Source: BJGV01 sp964013575
GTDB taxonomy: Bacteria; Pseudomonadota; Gammaproteobacteria; Burkholderiales; Nitrosomonadaceae
DNA length: 64,000 nt
NCBI GenBank assembly: GCA_964013575.1
Contig: CAXGWP010000001.1
Coordinates: 54,896-118,895 of the forward strand
Direction of reading: 5' to 3'
Part shown: positions 27,854 through 37,173 of the stretch, piece by piece
How positions within the stretch are numbered: position 1 is the first letter of the stretch
How the letters are laid out: each line of letters begins with the position of its first letter
Made by a program: the position numbers and the translations under genes
Notes under the pieces: model-generated
Seen by the model: the letters and a program-made list of their open reading frames with translations, nothing else
The model's database searches: none
What the model was told of the DNA's origin: nothing

Positions 27854-28279
27854 CTAACGCGACCGCTTCCTAAGCTTCTCAATTGCTGCTATTTGAGCTA
27901 TAGACTCTGCTAATTCTGCTTGAGCTCTAGCATAATCAATTTTAGAGGATTTATCTTTCATGGCTGCTTCGGCGCGCCCTTTAGCTTCAAGAGCTTTAGT
28001 TTCATCTAAATCACCACCTCTAATAGCTGTATCAGCAAGAATGGTCACCACACTAGGTTGAACCTCTAACATTCCACCAGAAACATAAATTAGTTCATCA
28101 TCTGTTTGCTCAGGAATTTTAATTCGTACTGAACCCGGCTTTATTCTTGTAATCATTGGTGCATGACGTGGGTAAATACCAACCTCACCCATCAGCGCCG
28201 GCACAATAACTAACTCGGCTAACCCAGAATAAATCTCCTGTTCAGCACTTACCACATCTACATGTATTGTCGTTGCCAT
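27854..28279 (-). CDS. atpC: ATP synthase epsilon subunit
   Basis: 141 aa subunit of the F1 central stalk, which couples rotation and can inhibit ATP hydrolysis. The N-terminal beta-sandwich contains IHVDVVSAEQEIYSG and GEVGIYPRHAPMITRIKPG; the C-terminal part is the usual helical hairpin (DLDETKALEAKGRAE). Last gene of atpIBEFHAGDC, 13 bp after atpD, with a terminator 16 bp downstream. Confidence 0.98.
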   Translation of the reverse strand: MATTIHVDVVSAEQEIYSGLAELVIVPALMGEVGIYPRHAPMITRIKPGSVRIKIPEQTDDELIYVSGGMLEVQPSVVTILADTAIRGGDLDETKALEAKGRAEAAMKDKSSKIDYARAQAELAESIAQIAAIEKLRKRSR

Positions 28280-28292
28280 AAATTAATTATTA

Positions 28293-29669
28293 CTAAATAG
28301 TCTTAGCTTTCTCTACTGCCTCTTCTATACCACCAACCATATAAAAAGCCTGCTCTGGTAAATCATCATATTCACCATTAACAATACCTTTAAACCCTTT
28401 AATAGTATCTTTCAATGAAACGTATTTACCAGGTGTACCAGTAAATACCTCTGCAACATTAAATGGCTGAGACAGGAATCGTTGGATTTTTCGGGCCCTT
28501 GCTACAGCTAATTTATCTTCTGGAGACAATTCATCCATTCCTAAAATAGCAATAATGTCACGAAGTTCCTTATAACGCTGAAGGGTTTGCTGAACATCAC
28601 GAGCTGTATTGTAATGATCTTCGCCAACAACTAGAGGGTCAAGCTGACGTGAAGTAGAATCAAGTGGATCTACAGCAGGATAAATTCCCAAAGAAGCAAT
28701 ATCACGTGACAATACTACAGTTGCATCCAAATGGCCAAAAGTTGTTGCAGGAGAAGGATCAGTCAAATCATCTGCTGGCACGTAAACTGCTTGAATAGAA
28801 GTAATTGATCCTGATTTCGTTGATGTAATTCGTTCTTGCAAGCGCCCCATTTCTTCTGCCAACGTAGGCTGATACCCTACTGCAGACGGCATTCTCCCAA
28901 GTAATGCAGATACTTCTGTTCCTGCCAATGTGAATCTATATATGTTATCAACAAAAAATAGAACATCCCGACCCTCATCACGGAAACTTTCAGCCATTGT
29001 TAAGCCAGTTAAAGCTACACGCAATCTGTTACCAGGAGGCTCATTCATCTGCCCATAAACTAACGATACTTTATCTAACACGTTAGAATCTTTCATTTCA
29101 TGATAGAAGTCATTTCCTTCACGTGTACGTTCACCCACTCCAGCAAATACGGAATATCCACTATGCTCAGTAGCAATATTACGAATTAATTCCATCATAT
29201 TAACGGTTTTACCTACACCCGCACCACCAAACAACCCTACCTTACCACCCTTTGCAAAAGGGCATACCAAATCAATAACTTTAATACCTGTTTCAAGTAG
29301 CTCAGTAGATGCAGATAACTCATCAAAGGATGGTGCCTTACGATGAATAGACATGGCTTTTTCCGCACCAATAGGACCCATTTCATCAATTGGAGTCCCT
29401 AGTACATCCATGATGCGTCCCAATGTTTTAGAACCTACCGGAACCTTTATCGGCTCTTTAGTATTACTTACCATCATTCCCCGACGAAGCCCATCCGAAG
29501 ATCCTAGAGCAATTGTGCGAACTATGCCGTCACCCAATTGTTGCTGAACTTCTAAAGTGAGCTCTGATCCTTCCATTGTTAGCGCATCATATACCTTTGG
29601 CATTGATTCACGTGAAAACTCAACATCAACTACTGCGCCAATACATTGAACAATTTTTCCTTGGTCCAT
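28293..29669 (-). CDS. atpD: ATP synthase beta subunit
   Basis: 458 aa catalytic F1 subunit. The P-loop GGAGVGKT lies near 149-156, the catalytic GERTREGNDFYHEM follows, and the Walker B region FVDNIYRFTLAGTEVSALLG and DELSPEDKLAVARARKIQRF are conserved. It catalyses ATP formation at the alpha/beta interface. 31 bp after atpG. Confidence 0.99.
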   Translation of the reverse strand: MDQGKIVQCIGAVVDVEFSRESMPKVYDALTMEGSELTLEVQQQLGDGIVRTIALGSSDGLRRGMMVSNTKEPIKVPVGSKTLGRIMDVLGTPIDEMGPIGAEKAMSIHRKAPSFDELSASTELLETGIKVIDLVCPFAKGGKVGLFGGAGVGKTVNMMELIRNIATEHSGYSVFAGVGERTREGNDFYHEMKDSNVLDKVSLVYGQMNEPPGNRLRVALTGLTMAESFRDEGRDVLFFVDNIYRFTLAGTEVSALLGRMPSAVGYQPTLAEEMGRLQERITSTKSGSITSIQAVYVPADDLTDPSPATTFGHLDATVVLSRDIASLGIYPAVDPLDSTSRQLDPLVVGEDHYNTARDVQQTLQRYKELRDIIAILGMDELSPEDKLAVARARKIQRFLSQPFNVAEVFTGTPGKYVSLKDTIKGFKGIVNGEYDDLPEQAFYMVGGIEEAVEKAKTI

Positions 29670-29700
29670 GGTTGTCCCTTAATTACTAAATCAAAAATTA

Positions 29701-30600
29701 TTAAACTGCTGCAGCACCAGCCACTATTTCAGAAAGCTCTTTCGTTATAGCCGCCTGACGGGTCTTGTTATAAACCAATGTAAGCTCGTTAATTACATCA
29801 CCCGCATTATCCGATGCAGCCTTCATTGCCACCATTCGAGCGGATTGTTCAGAAGCTATATTTTCTGTCAACGACTGATAAATAAGTGCTTCTATATACC
29901 TAACCATAACATCATCTATAACAGTTTTTGCATCAGGTTCGTATATATAGTCCCATGTTCCAGCCGGCCCATCATGGTATTTATCTTGCTGTTTTTCACT
30001 ACCACCCTGTAACTTTTCATCCGACAATGGAAGCAACTGCTCCATCATTGGCTCTTGCTTCATGGCATTAATAAAACGAGTATAAAAAAGGTAGACTCGA
30101 TCAAAGCGATCTTCATTATAACCATCAGTCATTACTTTCACTGCACCAATAAGGCTTTCAATTTTTGGTGTATCCCCCAGCCCTACAGCATTAGATACGA
30201 CATTAGCGCCAACACGAGTCATAAAGCCTAAACTTTTATTACCAATGCAACAAATTTCAATCTGCTCTCCCTCACCTTCCCATTCTTTAATCTTTCCCGT
30301 AGCTAAACGTAGAATATTAGTATTAAGTCCTCCACATAACCCTTTATCAGATGTAACTATAATTACACCAATCCGCTTAACTGTATCCCTCTCAATAAGA
30401 AAAGGGTGCCTATATTCACTACTAGCTCTACTCATATGTGCAGCAACATTGCGGATTTTATCTCCATATGGCCGCGCTTTTTTCATCCTCTCTTGCGCTT
30501 TCCGCATCTTAGAAGCAGCCACCATTTCCATAGCACGCGTTATTTTTTGCGTATTCTTTACGCTACTAATTTTTGTCCTTATTTCTCTGCTTCCTGCCAT
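29701..30600 (-). CDS. atpG: ATP synthase gamma subunit
   Basis: 299 aa rotor shaft of F1. The N-terminal helix IRTKISSVKNTQKITRAMEM and the C-terminal ARMVAMKAASDNAGDVINEL and TRQAAITKELSEIVAGAAAV are hallmark coiled-coil ends. The insert around 195-215 is Gln/Lys-rich and somewhat variable, as in other beta proteobacteria. 3 bp separate it from atpA. Confidence 0.98.
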   Translation of the reverse strand: MAGSREIRTKISSVKNTQKITRAMEMVAASKMRKAQERMKKARPYGDKIRNVAAHMSRASSEYRHPFLIERDTVKRIGVIIVTSDKGLCGGLNTNILRLATGKIKEWEGEGEQIEICCIGNKSLGFMTRVGANVVSNAVGLGDTPKIESLIGAVKVMTDGYNEDRFDRVYLFYTRFINAMKQEPMMEQLLPLSDEKLQGGSEKQQDKYHDGPAGTWDYIYEPDAKTVIDDVMVRYIEALIYQSLTENIASEQSARMVAMKAASDNAGDVINELTLVYNKTRQAAITKELSEIVAGAAAV

Positions 30601-30603
30601 AAC

Positions 30604-32145
30604 TTAGTAAGATCCAGTAGATTTAAAGTCTCTAACCGCAGCATCAAGTTTTTCTTCTGTTTCAGCATCAAGCTCACCACTTGATTGAATCTTATCCATT
30701 ATGTCACTATGATTGCTCTGCATATGACCTTTTAATGCAGCCTCAAATTCCAAGGCACGGTTAACTTCTACATCATCCAAATAACCCTTATTAACAGCAA
30801 ATAAAGTAAGAGCCATTTCAGATACACTTAAAGTTGCATATTGTGCTTGCTTCATTAGCTCTGTAACCATTTTTCCACGTTCAAGTTGTTTTCTAGTTGC
30901 CTCATCAAGATCAGATGCAAATTGAGCAAATGCAGCCAACTCTCGATACTGAGCCAAAGCAAGGCGTACACCACCACCAAGTTTTTTAATAACTTTAGTT
31001 TGTGCTGACCCGCCTACTCGTGATACTGATACTCCAGCATTAATAGCTGGGCGAATACCTGCATTAAATAAATCTGTTTCAAGAAAAATTTGACCATCAG
31101 TTATTGAAATGACATTAGTAGGAACAAATGCTGTAACATCACCTGCCTGAGTTTCAATTACTGGCAATGCAGTTAAAGAACCCGTTTTACCCTGAACCTT
31201 ACCCTCAGTTGCCCGCTCAACGTAATCTGCACTAACACGAGCAGCACGCTCTAATAATCGAGAATGCAAGTAGAAAACATCACCAGGATAAGCCTCTCGT
31301 CCAGGCGGCCGACGCAGCAATAATGAAATTTGCCGATACGCCCAAGCCTGCTTTGTTAAATCATCATAGATAATAAGAGCATCTTCTCCCTTATCGCGAA
31401 AATACTCTCCCATCGTACAGCCAGAATAAGGCGCAATAAACTGCATTGCTGCAGACTCTGATGCTGTTGCAGCAACAACAATTGTATACTCCATGGCCCC
31501 ATGCTCTTCTAATTTACGGACCACATTTGCAACTGAAGATGCTTTCTGTCCAACCGCAACATAAATACAGGTCATGTTTTGACCTTTTTGATTAATAATG
31601 GCATCAATTGCAACCGCTGTTTTTCCAGTTTGACGATCACCAATTATTAATTCACGTTGTCCCCTCCCTACAGGAACCATAGCATCAATTGATTTCAAAC
31701 CTGTTTGTACAGGCTGATCTACAGACTGGCGCCAAATTACTCCTGGAGCAATCTTTTCAATTGGCTCAGACTCTTGGGCATTTATTGGGCCCTTGCCATC
31801 AACAGGCTGCCCTAATGAATTAACAACCCTACCCTTCAATTCTTCACCTACTGGAACCTCCAAAATACGCCCAGTACATTTTACAATATCACCTTCAGTA
31901 ATATGCTCATATTCCCCTAGAATCACAGCTCCCACAGAGTCTCGCTCAAGATTGAGCGCCAACCCAAAAGTGTTGCCTGGAAACTCCAGCATCTCTCCTT
32001 GCATAACATCAGATAACCCATGGACACGTACAATTCCATCAGTTACCGAAACTACGGTACCTTGAGTTTTAATTTCCGAAGCGGCATCAAGCCCCTCTAT
32101 TTTATTTTTAATTAATTCACTAATTTCAGATGGATTTAACTGCAT
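30604..32145 (-). CDS. atpA: ATP synthase alpha subunit
   Basis: 513 aa non-catalytic nucleotide-binding F1 subunit. P-loop GDRQTGKTA near 169-177, the signature PAINAGVSVSRVGGSAQ, and the arginine-finger neighbourhood are present. The N-terminal LNPSEISELIKNKIEGL binds the delta subunit. 12 bp after atpH. Confidence 0.99.
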   Translation of the reverse strand: MQLNPSEISELIKNKIEGLDAASEIKTQGTVVSVTDGIVRVHGLSDVMQGEMLEFPGNTFGLALNLERDSVGAVILGEYEHITEGDIVKCTGRILEVPVGEELKGRVVNSLGQPVDGKGPINAQESEPIEKIAPGVIWRQSVDQPVQTGLKSIDAMVPVGRGQRELIIGDRQTGKTAVAIDAIINQKGQNMTCIYVAVGQKASSVANVVRKLEEHGAMEYTIVVAATASESAAMQFIAPYSGCTMGEYFRDKGEDALIIYDDLTKQAWAYRQISLLLRRPPGREAYPGDVFYLHSRLLERAARVSADYVERATEGKVQGKTGSLTALPVIETQAGDVTAFVPTNVISITDGQIFLETDLFNAGIRPAINAGVSVSRVGGSAQTKVIKKLGGGVRLALAQYRELAAFAQFASDLDEATRKQLERGKMVTELMKQAQYATLSVSEMALTLFAVNKGYLDDVEVNRALEFEAALKGHMQSNHSDIMDKIQSSGELDAETEEKLDAAVRDFKSTGSY

Positions 32146-32157
32146 TTCTTTTAACTC

Positions 32158-32718
32158 CTAGCTTTTAAGCGCTACAGACATGGCTTCAAGTTTTCCTCGC
32201 ACAGAGGCATCAAACACCTCGTCTCCAATTTCAACTTTTACCCCACCTATTAATTCTGGTTTAACTTCTACTGTTGCCTCTATTTTGCATTTCAACTTAG
32301 ACTCGAGGCCCATTACTAAGTCATTAATTTGTTGACCATTTATAGCAAATGCCGAACTAATTTTAGCTTCTAACATTCCATCATGGCGTGTTTTTAATTG
32401 CTCAAATAACTCGCTTATTTCTGGCAGCACCCCAACCCTCTTATTTTCAACTAACAATAATATGAAGGTATGACTATCTTTACTAAGCTTCGTACCACAT
32501 ATACCATGATGAATAATACCGCAAATATCAAGAAGCAATTCCCCCAAATGCTTTGCAGATATCTTTGGGTTACCAAGAAGAGCTCGAATACGTTTATTAT
32601 CTGCCACAAAAGCAGTAATTTTTAGCATATTAGACCAACCAGACAAATTATTACCTGATTTGGCTAATTTAAATGCCGCTTCCGCATAAGGCCTTGCAAT
32701 TGTTAGCGCTTCAGCCAT
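32158..32718 (-). CDS. atpH: ATP synthase delta subunit
   Basis: 186 aa peripheral-stalk protein linking subunit b to the top of F1. The N-terminal ARPYAEAAFKLAK and the C-terminal PELIGGVKVEIGDEVFDASVRGKLEAM (the core being GGVKVEIGDEVFDASVRG) are family signatures. 3 bp after atpF. Confidence 0.98.
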   Translation of the reverse strand: MAEALTIARPYAEAAFKLAKSGNNLSGWSNMLKITAFVADNKRIRALLGNPKISAKHLGELLLDICGIIHHGICGTKLSKDSHTFILLLVENKRVGVLPEISELFEQLKTRHDGMLEAKISSAFAINGQQINDLVMGLESKLKCKIEATVEVKPELIGGVKVEIGDEVFDASVRGKLEAMSVALKS

Positions 32719-32721
32719 TGA

Positions 32722-33192
32722 TTACAGCTCTGCCTTAATAGTTTTAAGTAAATCAGCATGAGCTTTTGCATCTACCTCTCGGTCAAGAATTTTTGCTGCT
32801 CCAGCTATCGCCAAATCAGCAACCTCTTGTCGCAAAACTTCCCTAGCACGAAAAATTTCTTGCTCAACCTCTGCCTTTGCACTTGCTACAATTCGATCTC
32901 CCTCTTCTTTAGCAAGACCCTTTGCTTCTTCAACAACTTGAGATGAACGCTTCTCAGCTTGAGCAATTATTTCAGCAGCCTTCTGTTTTGCTTTTTCTAT
33001 ATCCTCAGAGGCAGATTTAGAAGCCAACTCCAACTCACGCTTACCCTGCTCTCCTGCTGCCAATCCATCAGCAATTTGCTTCTTTCGATCACTCAGCGCC
33101 TGCATTATAGGCGGCCATACAAATTTCATACAGAACCATACAAACAAAACAAACATGATTGTTTGTGCGATTAAGGTAGCATTGATATTCAT
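32722..33192 (-). CDS. atpF: ATP synthase F0 subunit b
   Basis: 156 aa. One N-terminal TM helix (about 5-25, NATLIAQTIMFVLFVWFCMKFVWPP) is followed by a long charged coiled coil (A/K/E-rich, 30-150) that forms the peripheral stalk. The first part up to FVLFVWFCM is strongly conserved with other proteobacterial b subunits. Between atpE and atpH. Confidence 0.98.
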   Translation of the reverse strand: MNINATLIAQTIMFVLFVWFCMKFVWPPIMQALSDRKKQIADGLAAGEQGKRELELASKSASEDIEKAKQKAAEIIAQAEKRSSQVVEEAKGLAKEEGDRIVASAKAEVEQEIFRAREVLRQEVADLAIAGAAKILDREVDAKAHADLLKTIKAEL

Positions 33193-33228
33193 GTTCGAGC
33201 CTTTTTAATAAAAAACAATGTTGCGGCC

Positions 33229-33465
33229 CTAACCACCAACTACCGCAAACAGAATATACATAGAAATACCAACAGCAATCATTGGCACAGCATCAACAAG
33301 CCCCATAACAATAAAAAACTGAGTACGTAGCATTGGAATTAATTCTGGTTGGCGTGCCGCACCCTCAAGGAACCTTCCTCCCAAAATGCCGATACCAACC
33401 GCAGCACCAAGAGCGCCTAGGCCCATCATGATCGCGCCAGCGATATATAATAATGATTGTTCCAC
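33229..33465 (-). CDS. atpE: ATP synthase F0 subunit c
   Basis: 78 aa, two TM helices forming the rotor ring. The polar loop contains ARQPE and the proton-carrying carboxylate is D58 in GLVDAVPMI, indicating a proton-coupled enzyme; no Na+-binding signature is seen. GTG start after AGGAGA. Confidence 0.98.
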   Translation of the reverse strand: MEQSLLYIAGAIMMGLGALGAAVGIGILGGRFLEGAARQPELIPMLRTQFFIVMGLVDAVPMIAVGISMYILFAVVGG

Positions 33466-33497
33466 AGAGTTCTCCTATAAATAAAATAATGCAAAAA

Positions 33498-34385
33498 TCA
33501 ATGATGCTCCTGATGAGCCATGTCCAAATAAACTATTGTAAGCGTCATAAATATAAATGCTTGCAAAGTTATAATCAATATATGAAATATTGCCCATGCT
33601 AAAGATAACAATATTTGCGATCCAAACAATACTGAGGATCCACCAATACTTGCAGCCGCAAATGAACCGCCCATTATTGCTAATAATACAAATATCATCT
33701 CTCCAGCATACATATTCCCAAATAACCGTAATGAGAGTGAAATCGGCTTAGCAATTAAGTTTACACCTTCCAAAAATAAATTTATAGGAATAAATATTCC
33801 CTTTATTACTGGGTTATCACTACTAAATGGTTGTAGAGTTAATTCTCCAGCAAATCCAGCCGCACCTTTAACCTTGATGCTGTAATACACTACTAAAACA
33901 AATACTGCAATAGACATACCAAATGTGGCATTCGGATCTGTTGTAGGCACCACTTTAAGAAAAGGAATCCCAAGCGCAGTAGCTAAACCAGGCAAATAGT
34001 CTACAGGAACCAAATCCATCAAATTCATTAAAAAAATCCATATAAAGATTGTTAAAGCTAACGGAGCCACTAATGGATTTTTACCTGTAAATGACCCCCG
34101 CACACTATCATCAATAAATTCAATTATCCACTCAACAAAATTCTGACCGCCTTCTGGAGTATTTGAAGTTGAATTTTTCGCTATCTTAGCAAAAAAATAT
34201 AGAAATATTGAACCCAGTATTAAGGATATTAAAACAGTATCTAAATTAATCGCCCAAAACCCCATGGCCTGTGCTTGCTCAGAAGTTTGAGCCAACCCCC
34301 ACGAACCATCTGGCAATTCTCCAAAAGTAAGATTCTGTAAGTGATGCTTTATGTATTCAGTTGAGCTGTGTGTTTCGCTAGCCAT
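33498..34385 (-). CDS. atpB: ATP synthase F0 subunit a
   Basis: 295 aa from the ATG at 34385, giving the family-typical start MASETHSSTEYIKHHLQNL. The frame runs 17 codons further to a TTG inside atpI, which I reject. Five to six TM helices; the essential arginine is in LRLFGNMYAGE. It forms the proton half-channels facing the c-ring. 16 bp after atpI. Confidence 0.97.
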   Translation of the reverse strand: MASETHSSTEYIKHHLQNLTFGELPDGSWGLAQTSEQAQAMGFWAINLDTVLISLILGSIFLYFFAKIAKNSTSNTPEGGQNFVEWIIEFIDDSVRGSFTGKNPLVAPLALTIFIWIFLMNLMDLVPVDYLPGLATALGIPFLKVVPTTDPNATFGMSIAVFVLVVYYSIKVKGAAGFAGELTLQPFSSDNPVIKGIFIPINLFLEGVNLIAKPISLSLRLFGNMYAGEMIFVLLAIMGGSFAAASIGGSSVLFGSQILLSLAWAIFHILIITLQAFIFMTLTIVYLDMAHQEHH

Positions 34386-34401
34386 AAATTCTTTATTTTC
34401 T

Positions 34402-34779
34402 TTAATTGCCTTTATTCGTGTCTTGTAGCGGAGCAATTATCCACACCAACTGACTCACTACAAAACCAATTAAAACTGCTAAAGGAACAAGTTCAAGCAT
34501 GCCCATCCCCATAGCCAAAAGTATACTTAGTGCCAAAAAACGCTCCAATCCAGAGCGATAAAATATCCACAAATAATACTTCGCATCCATCAAGGTATTA
34601 TTTTTTACGCTTTGCATACGCCAAAGCAGTAGCAAAGTACCAACCAAAGCAACTGCCCCACCATAAACCACTGCTATTGCTTCTTCTTCACCCTCTAGGG
34701 CATATGCAATTATCCCGACTATTACGGAAATTATAATTTGCAATACTGCTGTAAGGTGTACGCTGGATTTCATTACCAC
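34402..34779 (-). CDS. atpI: ATP synthase assembly protein AtpI
   Basis: About 125 aa membrane protein with four TM segments (roughly 9-27, 36-54, 80-97, 100-117). AtpI helps assemble the c-ring. It is the first gene of the atp operon. The start is GTG at 34779 or ATG at 34773; both lie close to a GAG-type ribosome site. Confidence 0.9.
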   Translation of the reverse strand: MVMKSSVHLTAVLQIIISVIVGIIAYALEGEEEAIAVVYGGAVALVGTLLLLWRMQSVKNNTLMDAKYYLWIFYRSGLERFLALSILLAMGMGMLELVPLAVLIGFVVSQLVWIIAPLQDTNKGN

Positions 34780-35131
34780 ATCTCAACGCATGATTTCCGA
34801 AGTCCAACTCTGGAAAAAGCGAAAGTTTAATGTTTCATTTAAAGACTGTCAAGAGACAACTCTTGGGGATTTTAAGCTATATATCTTAATAAGGATTAAT
34901 CAACTTGAAACCAAAGGAATTAATAAGATCACTTAATTATATCAATTTCAACCTAAATTCTTATTCTTGACCATAAAGAAAAGTAGCTCTAACATGATAA
35001 TAACTCAACAGCACCCTCTTTTATAGCTTATAAAATTAGCCCTAATTATTTAAGCAATTTTTAATATTTAGCGTAGAACCGCAACCTTAACAACATATAT
35101 TGAAATACCAGAAACAGTAAAAATTTAACTA
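34780..35131. other. Divergent intergenic region between atpI and yggS
   Basis: 352 bp. The atpI-side third holds the promoter described at 34824-34852. On the yggS side I see no hexamer pair with acceptable spacing and no further gene. Confidence 0.5.
34824..34852 (-). promoter_or_regulatory. Sigma-70 promoter of the atp operon
   Basis: On the minus strand a perfect -35 TTGACA (34847-34852) and a -10 TAAACT (34824-34829) are separated by exactly 17 bp, about 45 bp upstream of atpI. A 6-bp-arm palindrome CAAGAG-acaa-CTCTTG at 34850-34865 overlaps the upstream edge of the -35 and could be an operator; that part is inference. Confidence 0.7.
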
Positions 35132-35863
35132 ATGACAATGATCAATGTAAACTCTAACCTAAAAAATATTAAACAAAAAATAGCAACTGCCGCTACCAAT
35201 GCTAATCGACAGCCGAATGACATCACACTTCTAGCTGCAAGCAAAACCAATCCTCCTGAACAAATAAAAGAAGCATGGCTAGCAGGACAAACTATTTTTG
35301 GTGAAAACTACCTTCAAGAAGCACTAGAAAAAATAAACGTACTATCAGATTTACCCATAGAATGGCATTTTATTGGCCCTATTCAAAGCAACAAAACAAA
35401 GCGTATTGCCGAAAATTTTGCTTGGGTTCATAGTATAGACAGAGTAAAAATTGCTAACCGCCTATCACGTGATAGGCCTAAAGCACTCCCCCCATTGCAA
35501 GTTTGTTTACAAATAAATGTAAGTGGTGAAGATACTAAAAGTGGGGTGCCCCCTGAAGATGCAGCGTCCCTAGCAGCTCATATAAAAGAGTTGCCACACA
35601 TGAAACTACGTGGATTAATGGCCGTACCTGTTCTTACTACGGCCACAGCCTTGCAACGTAGCCAATTCCAAATACTTCGAAAAATTTACGATCAATTGAA
35701 CCAAAATGGATTTAATCTTGACACGCTCTCAATGGGCATGTCAGAAGACATGGATATTGCTATCGAAGAAGGATCAACTATGGTAAGAATTGGAACTTCT
35801 ATTTTTGGGCCCAGGAAATACCCCATACCCGAAGAACTAGCCAACACCAAAGCTATTCGTTAA
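35132..35863 (+). CDS. yggS: PLP homeostasis protein YggS (PLPBP)
   Basis: 243 aa fold-type III PLP-binding protein, with no known enzymatic activity, that keeps vitamin B6 and amino-acid pools balanced. The PLP lysine lies in LLAASKTNPPEQI; FGENYLQEALEK, WHFIGPIQSNK and the C-terminal SMGMSEDMDIAIEEGSTMVRIGTSIFGPR (core SMGMSEDMDIAI) are diagnostic. The common partners proC and yggT are not next to it. Its 3' end overlaps the convergent ferredoxin gene by 11 bp. Confidence 0.97.
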   Translation: MTMINVNSNLKNIKQKIATAATNANRQPNDITLLAASKTNPPEQIKEAWLAGQTIFGENYLQEALEKINVLSDLPIEWHFIGPIQSNKTKRIAENFAWVHSIDRVKIANRLSRDRPKALPPLQVCLQINVSGEDTKSGVPPEDAASLAAHIKELPHMKLRGLMAVPVLTTATALQRSQFQILRKIYDQLNQNGFNLDTLSMGMSEDMDIAIEEGSTMVRIGTSIFGPRKYPIPEELANTKAIR

Positions 35864-36098
35864 TAGAAATATACTTGTCTCTTAACTGTTCTTTGGTCTC
35901 TATAATATTTGGATTAACAACAATACAATTTACTGGGCATACTTCAACACATTGTGTTGTTTCATAGTGCCCCACACACTCAGTACATAAATTTGGATCT
36001 ATTATATAAACCTCCTCCCCCTGTGAAATTGCACTATTAGGACACTCAGGCTCACATACATCACAATTTATACACTCATCTGTAATCATTAACGCCAT
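35853..36098 (-). CDS. YfhL-type 2[4Fe-4S] ferredoxin
   Basis: 81 aa from ATG 36098, which has an AGGGG ribosome site; a GTG seven codons upstream would overlap coaD and has none. Two cluster motifs are present: CINCDVCEPECP, and CTEC with VGHYETTQC and VEVCP, i.e. the second motif carries the short insertion typical of the YfhL/Alvin ferredoxin family. It transfers electrons in the cytoplasm; the partner is unknown. In proteobacteria it commonly sits beside coaD, as here. Confidence 0.95.
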   Translation of the reverse strand: MALMITDECINCDVCEPECPNSAISQGEEVYIIDPNLCTECVGHYETTQCVEVCPVNCIVVNPNIIETKEQLRDKYISINE

Positions 36099-36115
36099 AT
36101 AAACCCCTATAAAAA

Positions 36116-36604
36116 TCACACCCCAGATTTAATGCAAAATCGCTTTGCTACTAAAGGGTGTACAAACTTATTTACATTACCACCAAGCAGCGCAATTTCA
36201 CGTACGATGGTTGCAGAAATAAACATATATTGCTCAGATGGGGTCATAAATACTGTCTCAACATTTGGATGCATACAACGGTTCATCCCTGCCATCTGAA
36301 ATTCATATTCAAAATCAGAAACTGCACGTAATCCGCGCAATATCACTCTGGCATTTTGCAACCGTAAAAATTCCATCAATAATCCAGAAAACTTTATTAC
36401 TTTAATATTAGAGCAATCTATTAATACCTCGCGGGCCATCTCTACACGTTCATCAATTGTAAAAAATGGTTTTTTCCCACTACTGGCGGCTACTGCAACC
36501 ACCACATGGTCAAATAAATTTGATGCACGCCGAACCAAATCTTCGTGTCCGCGAGTAATAGGATCAAAAGTTCCTGGATAGACAACTTTATCAGTTTTTT
36601 TCAT
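36116..36604 (-). CDS. coaD: Phosphopantetheine adenylyltransferase CoaD
   Basis: 162 aa. CoaD adenylates 4'-phosphopantetheine to dephospho-CoA, the penultimate step of CoA synthesis. The nucleotidyltransferase motif YPGTFDPITRGHEDLVRRA is at 9-27, RGLRAVSDFEYEFQMAGMN near 89-107 and ISATIVREIA near 131-140. It overlaps rsmD by 14 bp and is translated with it. Confidence 0.98.
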   Translation of the reverse strand: MKKTDKVVYPGTFDPITRGHEDLVRRASNLFDHVVVAVAASSGKKPFFTIDERVEMAREVLIDCSNIKVIKFSGLLMEFLRLQNARVILRGLRAVSDFEYEFQMAGMNRCMHPNVETVFMTPSEQYMFISATIVREIALLGGNVNKFVHPLVAKRFCIKSGV

Positions 36605-37142
36605 ATTTTAATAACTGGTAATATACTTTTCCTGCCTGACCACTACGCCAAACTAACCAATCTGCATTTGGCTTAAAAAAGTTACCTGTCTCTATATATA
36701 TCAGACTATTTTTTGTAATATGTGGTGATAATAAATTTAATATTTTAGGTAGCAATCTTAACTGATAAGGCGGATCAAGAAAAATTACATCAAACAACCT
36801 CTTGTCAAATGTTATAAATTTTAACGCATCCATCATTACTAACTCTACTTGGTTTGCTTTTAATTTTTGTATGCCAGCCTGTAAAGCACCATATGCCCTA
36901 TAATCAGATTCTACCATCACCACATGTTCTGAACCCCTAGATGCAGCTTCAATACCCATTGCCCCGCTACCAGCAAACAAATCAAGGCAAGACTTGTCAC
37001 TCAGATCCTGTCCTAGCCAATTAAAAACTGTTTCACGAACTCTATTAGGTGTTGGACGTAAAGCAACATTACCTGGAAATGTAATTACACGACCCCGCCA
37101 TTTACCACCAATCACACGGATTTTATTTTGAGCTAAAGGCAC
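36591..37142 (-). CDS. rsmD: 16S rRNA (guanine966-N2)-methyltransferase RsmD
   Basis: 183 aa SAM-dependent methyltransferase acting on G966 of 16S rRNA. Motif I reads DLFAGSGAMGIEAASRGS; the catalytic DPPY occurs in VIFLDPPYQL; the N-terminal RVIGGKWRGR and RPTPNRVRETVFNWL are typical. GTG start without a clear ribosome site. It lies 31 bp after the M16 gene pair. Confidence 0.97.
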   Translation of the reverse strand: MPLAQNKIRVIGGKWRGRVITFPGNVALRPTPNRVRETVFNWLGQDLSDKSCLDLFAGSGAMGIEAASRGSEHVVMVESDYRAYGALQAGIQKLKANQVELVMMDALKFITFDKRLFDVIFLDPPYQLRLLPKILNLLSPHITKNSLIYIETGNFFKPNADWLVWRSGQAGKVYYQLLKYEKN

Positions 37143-37173
37143 AGATAATAAATTTATGAGAATACGTATTTAA

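Noticed and set aside
28293..32145. Several plus-strand frames within atpD, atpG and atpA
   Set aside because: They are shadows of strongly conserved ATP synthase genes on the minus strand.
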